DNA of 8,090 nt, from the NCBI GenBank assembly GCA_030049565.1, contig JASIKQ010000209.1, forward strand, positions 1 through 8,090. The letters run 5' to 3'. Position 1 is the stretch's first letter. Every line of letters begins with the position of its first letter. Positions 1 to 4,027 of this stretch are shown here, piece by piece. A model generated the notes under the pieces. That model searched no databases. It saw only the letters and a list, made by a program, of their open reading frames with translations, and was not told the DNA's origin. This stretch comes from Candidatus Sulfotelmatobacter sp. (GTDB lineage Bacteria; Acidobacteriota; Terriglobia; Terriglobales; Acidobacteriaceae). A program made the translations under genes and the position numbers.

Positions 1-298
1 CAAAAAGCTGTTCGACCGTCCCCATCCCGAGTGCCGGCAACTGCGCTTCCAGCACAGACGCCGGTAGCGTAAATTCGATCTTTCTCGCCGGCCCTGCATT
101 CGTCATCGGCAAATTGCGCGTCACTACCGGCGCAACCACGACCTGCTGCACTCCGGGGTCGACTAATCCCAGCTGTCCCGCCGCATCACTCGCCAGCGCA
201 TTCGCCGGTAGCAGCAAGCTCACCTGGTCTCCCCCGAGCGCCGCCAGCATCGCATTCGCCGCTCGTATCAGCGCCGCTCCACATATCCCGCTTCCCAT
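1..298 (-). CDS. Partial small phage structural-cassette protein, function unknown
   Basis: The reading frame is open from an ATG at 296-298 to the left edge of the window, so at least 99 residues are present and the C-terminus is missing. The start is supported by a strong Shine-Dalgarno run (GGGAGGGG) four bases upstream. The visible protein begins MGSGICGAALIRAANAMLAA, an alanine-rich amphipathic helix. It continues with valine-rich strand-like segments such as VQQVVVAPVVTRN and KIEFTLPASVL. I do not recognise a family. It follows the head-tail connector gene on the same strand, where HK97-type cassettes usually encode head-closure or tail-joining proteins, so a minor virion role is a positional guess only. 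Its reality as a gene is well supported by the ribosome site, codon bias and collinearity. Confidence 0.68.
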   Translation of the reverse strand, partial: MGSGICGAALIRAANAMLAALGGDQVSLLLPANALASDAAGQLGLVDPGVQQVVVAPVVTRNLPMTNAGPARKIEFTLPASVLEAQLPALGMGTVEQLF

Positions 299-349
299 GA
301 TCCCCTCCCAATCGCAACTTCAAGACGTGTTCACCACTGCCAACTCACT

Positions 350-410
350 GTCATCCCGAGCGAGGACTTTGCTTCGCGATCGCGAGGCAAAGCCGCAGTC
401 GAGGGACCTG
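350..410. repeat. Dispersed GTCATCC..GGGACCT repeat with internal palindrome
   Basis: This fills most of the 121-bp gap between the connector gene and the next gene. It starts GTCATCCCGAG and ends GTCGAGGGACCTG, the same termini as the copies at 2254, 3003, 3991 and 6372. The inside holds a perfect 12-bp palindrome TCGCGATCGCGA (374-385) flanked by CTTTGC/GCAAAG arms (367-372 and 387-392), so it can form a hairpin. Confidence 0.7.
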
Positions 411-419
411 CTGTTGCCC

Positions 420-1046
420 CTATGCCCCCTTTTGCGACACATACGGAGCCAGCAAGCTCCGCACCATGTCATCCACCAGCGACGGACCGAAATATTGCAG
501 CCGCATGCGGTCGATCTGACTCGACTGTATGTTCAACCCTGGGGTGTTTTGCGCATTCTTGATGATCTGTGCGCACGCCACTTGTACCGGCGTCGGAACT
601 GTGCTGTATCCGGCGTTGTAGATCACATCCACTTCATTGAAGAACAATCCCAGCGCATTCACCGGAAATGTCAGCTCGCCCGAGTCCGTCCAGATATCAA
701 TCGTCGTCGGGTCGATCGCCGTCCACATCCCCGGCAACGCGAACACCAGCGCAAATTCCAGACTCAACTCCGGAAACGGCCATTCTCCGCGCCGCGGAAT
801 TCCATATCGCCCCTGCAACGACACAATCGGCGTCGGCAGCGGCGCCACCGTCACCAGTGGCAGGTAACTCAGCCGCACCGTGTTCAGTTCCGGCGGCAGC
901 TTCAATCGCTCTTCATACTGATTCACTCCCAGCGTGTCCCGCCGGCAGTGCGCATCGATGATCGCCGACGCTGCCGTCACCCACGACTCATCGGTAGTCG
1001 CGTCCAGTCCGTATGTCAAGTAATCCGTCGTCGCCAAATAGTTCAT
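420..1046 (-). CDS. Phage head-tail connector (gp6-like)
   Basis: A 208-residue protein that resembles the gp6-like head-tail connector (adaptor) family. Members of that family form a ring under the portal, stop DNA leaking from the filled head and provide the tail attachment surface. The clearest signature is residues 140-160, DVIYNAGYSTVPTPVQVACA, which fits the family pattern V-x-Y-x-A-G-Y-x-x-V-P-x-x-[VI]-x-x-A. The N-terminal part (about 1-40, with SWVTAASAIIDAHCRRDTLG) is the usual helical segment seen before the beta region. The C-terminal helices run to about residue 200. The length is slightly above many members. The gene lies directly downstream of the major capsid gene on the same strand, as expected. 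The Shine-Dalgarno is weak (GTGAG), so the start is less certain than the family call. The reading frame is intact. Confidence 0.85.
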   Translation of the reverse strand: MNYLATTDYLTYGLDATTDESWVTAASAIIDAHCRRDTLGVNQYEERLKLPPELNTVRLSYLPLVTVAPLPTPIVSLQGRYGIPRRGEWPFPELSLEFALVFALPGMWTAIDPTTIDIWTDSGELTFPVNALGLFFNEVDVIYNAGYSTVPTPVQVACAQIIKNAQNTPGLNIQSSQIDRMRLQYFGPSLVDDMVRSLLAPYVSQKGA

Positions 1047-1130
1047 AAGAATTTCTCACTTGTTGTGTAAGGGCGGACCCATTGGTCCGCCCCGCGAGCG
1101 CAGCCAGTGCCCCTTGTAAGCAGGCGAACG

Positions 1131-1173
1131 GGGATTCCGACCTCCTCCGTGTTCCTCTGTGCCCTCTCTGGTA
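1131..1173. repeat. Dispersed CTCCGTGTTCCTCTGTG repeat, copy 1
   Basis: The segment GGGATTCCGACCTCCTCC followed by GTGTTCCTCTGTGCCCTCT closely matches 2402-2446 and 3138-3183. It occupies the capsid-connector gap. This kind of low-complexity TCTGTG repeat is frequent between genes in acidobacterial and related soil genomes (general knowledge). I see no coding potential in it. Confidence 0.7.
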
Positions 1174-1188
1174 ACAAAACGTCCGGCG

Positions 1189-1230
1189 GGTGCCCCACCC
1201 TACGCGATTTTCGTAGGGTGGGGATTTTGC
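1189..1230. repeat. Palindromic element E1 just after the capsid stop codon
   Basis: A perfect 12-bp stem (CCCCACCCTACG at 1193-1204, CGTAGGGTGGGG at 1212-1223) encloses the 7-nt loop CGATTTT. It has the family ends GGTGCCCCA and TGGGGATTT. The element begins nine bases after the major capsid stop codon in the direction of transcription. No T-run follows the stem on the minus strand, so it is not a classical intrinsic terminator. A REP-like mRNA 3'-end hairpin is possible. Confidence 0.85.
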
Positions 1231-1232
1231 TC

Positions 1233-2204
1233 CTAGTCCGTCACCTTCACTTCATAGTGCGCGAAGTTCGCCCCCTTCACCACGGGAGCTCCAAACTTCA
1301 CCACCACAAGTTGCTGCGTCAAGGCCGACGGCAATCCCAGCTTGAACACTCGCGGATTCGGATCCGTCAGCCAGTGATACTCGATCAGATCCTCGGTCAC
1401 GATGTACGCCGGCAGTGTTGCCCCCGACCCAATCGTTCCCGTGTATCCCAATGACCAATCCGGAATCAGCGGCAGATCGCCCGCCTGGGTCGAGAGCGCC
1501 TTCACCCGAAATCCGCCGGTGACTTCGACCGTGTCCATCACAACGTTGAACTCAGCCTTCATCTCTTGATCGATCAGATCCAGCAGCATCGGATTCGCAT
1601 AGATCGCCGTCGGCCGTACTTGATACGACGCATTCGAAACCATCGTGGCCACTGTGGTCCTGAATGTCTGCACGATGTTGCCGCTGCTCTTCGCAACCGT
1701 GACGGTGTTTCCGCCCGCTTCGATCTGCCCAATCACGCCAAAGTATTGCGATGTGGTCGGCGCGCTCAGCGAAGTGTCGTTGCCATTCCACAGCGCGACA
1801 TCATGCGTCCTCATCAGCCCGTCGACGGCATCGGCCAGGTCCTTCGCCTGCAAATAAGCAAACTGGCTCTGCTGCGCGGTGACTTCCAGATCGAACAGGT
1901 TGTAGTTGATCTGGTTGACCAACGCCTTTAGCGGAACCGACAGCTCCACTCGCGTCGGCGCATTCACGGTCGGAGCGATATTTCTCGGATCGACGAACGC
2001 CTGTGTCGCCGTCGGAGCCGCAATCGCCGTTTCTTCGAAGAATCGCGAGGGATGCCCCGTCGCCGGCACCTGCTTGATCCTCTGCCCGAATACTCCGCGT
2101 CGCCGCACGATGTCGAAAATTTCTGTTTGGTACCGGTTGATTTCTATCGCCCCGGGCCCCAGATAATCCGCCGCCGCCATCAAATCCAGGAATTGTGCTC
2201 TCAT
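1233..2204 (-). CDS. Phage major capsid protein, HK97 fold
   Basis: A 323-residue protein expected to form the icosahedral head shell. The start chosen is the internal ATG at 2202-2204, because AGAGGAG lies five bases upstream; the frame itself is open further up to 2258, where no such site is evident. The N-terminal stretch includes RRRGVFGQRIKQVPATGHPS (about residues 34-53). A central region, ELSVPLKALVNQINYNLFDL, looks like the E-loop/spine-helix part of HK97-fold capsids. The A-domain-like C-terminal half carries IYANPMLLDLIDQEMKAEF and ends with VVVKFGAPVVKGANFAHYEV. About 320 residues is normal for capsids without a fused N-terminal delta domain, consistent with a separate scaffold gene just upstream. 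The gene is intact, and it lacks the repeat insertions seen in the portal and protease. Assignment rests on overall pattern and gene order. Confidence 0.82.
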   Translation of the reverse strand: MRAQFLDLMAAADYLGPGAIEINRYQTEIFDIVRRRGVFGQRIKQVPATGHPSRFFEETAIAAPTATQAFVDPRNIAPTVNAPTRVELSVPLKALVNQINYNLFDLEVTAQQSQFAYLQAKDLADAVDGLMRTHDVALWNGNDTSLSAPTTSQYFGVIGQIEAGGNTVTVAKSSGNIVQTFRTTVATMVSNASYQVRPTAIYANPMLLDLIDQEMKAEFNVVMDTVEVTGGFRVKALSTQAGDLPLIPDWSLGYTGTIGSGATLPAYIVTEDLIEYHWLTDPNPRVFKLGLPSALTQQLVVVKFGAPVVKGANFAHYEVKVTD

Positions 2205-2209
2205 GTTTT

Positions 2210-2216
2210 CTCCTCT
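2210..2216 (-). promoter_or_regulatory. Ribosome binding site that sets the capsid start
   Basis: AGAGGAG on the minus strand lies five bases before the ATG at 2202-2204. It selects that codon over the in-frame ATG at 2258, which would add 18 basic residues read out of an interspersed repeat. Confidence 0.75.
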
Positions 2217-2253
2217 TTTTGATTTATCCCTTCTCGAAACTCGCAAATCTTTT

Positions 2254-2358
2254 GTCATCCTGAGGCGACGTGCTTCTCGTCGCCGAAGGACCTGCGCGCG
2301 CCGCGCGATTCGCCGCGTTCCGTGCGGCGAATAAAATCGCGCGATCGGCGCGCATCCT
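2254..2358. repeat. About 105-bp dispersed repeat with long hairpin, copy 1
   Basis: It starts GTCATCCTGAGGCGACG, passes through CGCCGAAGGACCTGCGCGCG and then forms a hairpin. The arms are GCGCGATTCGCCGC (2303-2316) and GCGGCGAATAAAATCGCGC (2324-2342), around the loop GTTCCGT. It ends near GGCGCGCATCCTG. Positions 3003-3106 carry a near-identical copy. Together with the elements at 2367-2541 it explains the 334-bp gap upstream of the capsid gene (2205-2538), in which I see no gene. Confidence 0.8.
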
Positions 2359-2366
2359 GACCCCGG

Positions 2367-2409
2367 CTACCCCATCCTCGTCTCGTTTCTTGCGACACGG
2401 TGGGGAGTT
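2367..2409. repeat. Degenerate palindromic element (probable E-family relic)
   Basis: CCCCATCCTCGTCTCG, then TTTCTTGCGACACGG and TGGGGAGTTT, keeps the CCCCA...TGGGGA ends and part of the TCTCG...GCGA inner stem of the palindrome family. Its arms no longer pair fully. It runs into the following TCTGTG repeat. Confidence 0.4.
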
Positions 2410-2446
2410 TGACCTCCTCCGTGCTCCCCTGCGTCCTCTGTGGTGA
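2402..2446. repeat. Dispersed CTCCGTGTTCCTCTGTG repeat, copy 2
   Basis: GGGGAGTTTGACCTCCTCC followed by GTGCTCCCCTGCGTCCTCTG matches the copies at 1131-1173 and 3138-3183 along its length, with a few transitions. Confidence 0.7.
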
Positions 2447-2475
2447 AACAGAAAAGGCGCGACCAAAGTCGCGCC
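2446..2475 (-). terminator. Terminator-like hairpin between the coiled-coil and capsid genes
   Basis: Read on the minus strand, a perfect 8-bp GC stem (GGCGCGAC, loop TTTG, GTCGCGCC) is followed directly by TTTTCTGTTTC. This has the form of a rho-independent terminator. It lies about 60 bases after the stop of the coiled-coil gene and about 240 bases before the capsid start. It could stop or attenuate transcription entering the capsid gene. The T-run is only four bases, so it may instead be just another dispersed hairpin. Confidence 0.5.
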
Positions 2476-2500
2476 CTAACTGTCCACTGAGAAACTGCTG

Positions 2501-2541
2501 GGTGCCCCGCCCAACGCGGTTTTCGTTGGATGGGGAATTTA
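2501..2541. repeat. Palindromic element E2 overlapping the coiled-coil gene stop
   Basis: The stem CCCCGCCCAACG (2505-2516) pairs with CGTTGGATGGGG (2524-2535) at ten Watson-Crick pairs plus one G-T, around the loop CGGTTTT. The outer end GGGGAATTTA overlaps the TAA stop codon (2539-2541) of the preceding gene, so the element supplies or abuts the end of that reading frame. Confidence 0.82.
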
Positions 2542-2964
2542 CTCGATCATTCCCGCTCTCGCCAATTCCGCCTTCACCGCAATCCTCTGTTCCACGCTCA
2601 AACTCTGCAACGACTTGTCCAGCGCGCTCTTGTCAATCGTTTCTCCCGACATCTCGCCATTCTTCGCCAGGATCGCCGACACCATCGGAGGAAGCGTCTT
2701 CCGCACCATCCGCGCCGCTTGCGCTTTCAGGTCGGCATTCGACTTTTCCAGCTCCGCCACCCGCTCCTGCAATTGCCGCGTTGCTTCGCTGCGCTCCGGT
2801 TCCGATGGCGCGCGCTCATCTACCGACGCCACAATCCGATCGACCTTTGCATTCAGCGCTTCCTGCTGCGCATCCAGCCGTCCTAACACGCGATCCAGCG
2901 ATTCAGCCGCGTTCGCCAGCTTCTCCGCCGTCGCCATCAACTGCTGCACCATCTCTTCATTCAT
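2539..2964 (-). CDS. Coiled-coil protein in scaffold position of head cassette
   Basis: A 141-residue, highly charged, mostly helical protein. Residues 1-50 (MVQQLMATAEKLANAAESLD onward) and 56-88 (RQLQERVAELEKSNADLKAQ) show heptad spacing of hydrophobic residues, predicting two coiled-coil segments joined by a Pro/Glu-rich hinge (APSEPERS). The C-terminus, ALDKSLQSLSVEQRIAVKAE, is helical and looks like a packing motif. It sits between the protease and the major capsid gene, where HK97-like phages without a capsid delta domain encode a scaffold. That job is therefore the best inference, but no scaffold family is recognised by sequence. The start at 2962-2964 is preferred over 2994 because GAGGAGG lies eight bases upstream. 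The stop codon is embedded in a palindromic repeat. Confidence 0.72.
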   Translation of the reverse strand: MNEEMVQQLMATAEKLANAAESLDRVLGRLDAQQEALNAKVDRIVASVDERAPSEPERSEATRQLQERVAELEKSNADLKAQAARMVRKTLPPMVSAILAKNGEMSGETIDKSALDKSLQSLSVEQRIAVKAELARAGMIE

Positions 2965-2972
2965 TTTCCTGT

Positions 2973-2979
2973 CCTCCTC
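2973..2979 (-). promoter_or_regulatory. Ribosome binding site that sets the coiled-coil protein start
   Basis: GAGGAGG on the minus strand lies eight bases from the ATG at 2962-2964. The in-frame ATG at 2994 would place this site inside the coding region, so the shorter protein is preferred. Confidence 0.75.
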
Positions 2980-3002
2980 GAAACTAAAACCCATCCTCGG
3001 TT

Positions 3003-3106
3003 GTCATCCTCAGGCGGGCTGGTTTTGCTCGCCGAGGGACCTGAGCGCGCCGCGCGAATCGCCGCGGTTGGTGCGGCGAATAAATCGCGCGATCGACGTG
3101 CATCCC
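3003..3106. repeat. About 105-bp dispersed repeat with long hairpin, copy 2
   Basis: A near-duplicate of 2254-2358: it opens with GTCATCCTCAGGCGGGC and contains GAGGGACCTGAGCGCGCCGC. The hairpin arms are GCGCGAATCGCCGC and GCGGCGAATAAATCGCGC. It ends near GATCGACGTGCATCCC. It occupies most of the 253-bp gap between the protease and the coiled-coil gene; no gene is seen there. Confidence 0.8.
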
Positions 3107-3137
3107 TGTTCGCTTTCTGTCGCTGCAAAGACAAGCC

Positions 3138-3183
3138 GGGGAATTTGACTTCCTCCGTGTTCCTCTGTGCCCTCTGCGGTGAG
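3138..3183. repeat. Dispersed CTCCGTGTTCCTCTGTG repeat, copy 3
   Basis: GGGGAATTTGACTTCCTCC followed by GTGTTCCTCTGTGCCCTCTG is the best preserved of the three copies in the phage cassette. It lies just after the protease gene in the direction of transcription, followed by a short CTCGCGACTCTCGG-type stretch. Confidence 0.7.
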
Positions 3184-3217
3184 CATTTTCCCGGAACTCG
3201 CGACTCTCGGCTCGGGA

Positions 3218-3961
3218 CTACACCAACTCAATCCACGTCTCTTCATAGGCCGCTCGATTCCGGCGCAAAATCGCTGCGCCCGTGAACGTCACATGAGTCA
3301 ACGTCCACACACGCGCCCGCGTGTCCGCCACCGCCACATCGGTCACTTCATACGACATTCCCAGCCCACTCGTCGTCCCGGTTTCGCCGCTGAGGGCACA
3401 GATCGAGCGTGATCCCTCCCGCTCCGTTTTTACGATCTCACGCAGCCCTTTGACGACTGCCGCCAGCGACATCCGTTCTCCCGCTCGGGATGCTCCACAG
3501 CCTGCCCTGAGCTTGCCGAAGGGTCTCGCCGCTTTTGCGAGACCTGGGAATTCTCCGAACGCAGAAAACTCGGCTCCGACTTCGCGAGCCCGAGGTCTGA
3601 GGTCCGAGGTCCGCGGTCCCCTTTTCCTGATCTCCTCCACGACCTCCGGAAAATCTTTCGCGTAAAGATACCCACCCACCTCCAGATTTTTCCCGACAAT
3701 CTCCGCGCTCGTAATCACTCCCACTTTCCGCCGCTGATCATGCCGATCGAGCGACGGCGCATAATCCAGCGCCATGCCCAGCAACGACGCCAAGGCCGCT
3801 TCCGCCGCTGCTCGCGTCAGCACGACCCGATGTCCCTTCGATCCCGCCGGTGCTCGTTCCGACGCAACATCGACCACCGTCAATACTCCCCGAAACGCCG
3901 CCCGATTCGGATGCCCCTTCACCTCGGGCATCTTCACCGCCATGCTCTCCAGTTCAATCAT
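3218..3961 (-). CDS. Phage prohead protease-like protein with internal repeat insertion
   Basis: A 247-residue protein resembling the HK97 prohead protease (peptidase U35/S78), the serine protease that trims scaffold or capsid inside the prohead. Family-like pieces are YAPSLDRHDQRRKVGVITSA (residues 68-87, candidate catalytic His74), GKNLEVGGYLYAKDFPEVVE (90-109) and GMSYEVTDVAV (201-211, candidate nucleophile Ser203). The protein ends in a strand-rich tail, LTHVTFTGAAILRRNRAAYE. The spacing between His and Ser is about 129 residues, far longer than in HK97. Residues about 114-162 read out of dispersed DNA repeats (3480-3619) and account for much of the excess. The frame survives. The start at 3961 has GGAG eight bases upstream; ATG codons at residues 7 and 11 are alternatives. 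Activity with the insertion is uncertain. Confidence 0.72.
   Translation of the reverse strand: MIELESMAVKMPEVKGHPNRAAFRGVLTVVDVASERAPAGSKGHRVVLTRAAAEAALASLLGMALDYAPSLDRHDQRRKVGVITSAEIVGKNLEVGGYLYAKDFPEVVEEIRKRGPRTSDLRPRAREVGAEFSAFGEFPGLAKAARPFGKLRAGCGASRAGERMSLAAVVKGLREIVKTEREGSRSICALSGETGTTSGLGMSYEVTDVAVADTRARVWTLTHVTFTGAAILRRNRAAYEETWIELV
3499..3554. repeat. In-protease composite: CCTGCCCTGAGC repeat joined to palindromic element E3
   Basis: AGCCTGCCCTGAGCTTGCC GAAGGG (3499-3523) matches the repeat inside the portal at 4886-4911. It is fused to the right part of a palindrome-family element: GGTCTCGC (3522-3529), loop CGCTTTT, GCGAGACC (3537-3544), then TGGGAATTC. The left outer arm of the palindrome is missing, as if replaced by the other repeat. 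It encodes protease residues about 136-155, including PFGKLRAG. Confidence 0.75.
3592..3619. repeat. Heptamer tandem repeat inside the protease gene
   Basis: Four 7-bp units in a row (GAGGTCT, GAGGTCC, GAGGTCC, GCGGTCC). They encode the protease residues GPRTSDLRP near position 115-124. The unit length is not a multiple of three; the 28-bp array alone would shift the frame, so the surrounding insertion must compensate. Confidence 0.7.
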
Positions 3962-3990
3962 TCTGAAATCTCCGACTCCTTCAAATCGTT

Positions 3991-4027
3991 GTCATCCTGA
4001 GCCAAGCGAAGGACCTATGCATTCCTC
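3991..4027. repeat. Short GTCATCCTGAG..AAGGACCTATGCATTCC repeat, copy 1
   Basis: This fills more than half of the 66-bp portal-protease gap. The block GTCATCCTGAGCCAAGCGAA then GGACCTATGCATTCCTCTC differs from 6372-6408 by only a few bases. It ends at the base before the portal stop codon. Confidence 0.8.

Noticed and set aside
114..1070. Long plus-strand reading frame of over 300 codons opposite the connector gene
   Set aside because: It is antisense to the connector gene (clear YNAGY motif) and to the partial gene at the left edge, both with correct order in the cassette. Its protein is Arg/His/Gln/Pro-rich in the manner of an antisense shadow, and it has no family-like motif.
1189..1230. 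Rho-independent terminator after the capsid gene
   Set aside because: The stem is strong, but in the direction of transcription it is followed by CACCCG rather than a T-run, and the same element occurs inside genes. It is better described as a repeat.
2224..2466. Minus-strand 80-codon frame in the gap before the capsid gene
   Set aside because: It is made almost entirely of dispersed repeats (the 105-bp hairpin repeat and the TCTGTG repeat), so its apparent protein is repeat-derived.
2400..3148. Plus-strand frames of 177-195 codons opposite the coiled-coil gene
   Set aside because: They start in interspersed repeats and give Ser/Pro/Ala-rich low-complexity protein. The minus-strand coiled-coil gene has a strong ribosome site and fits the operon.
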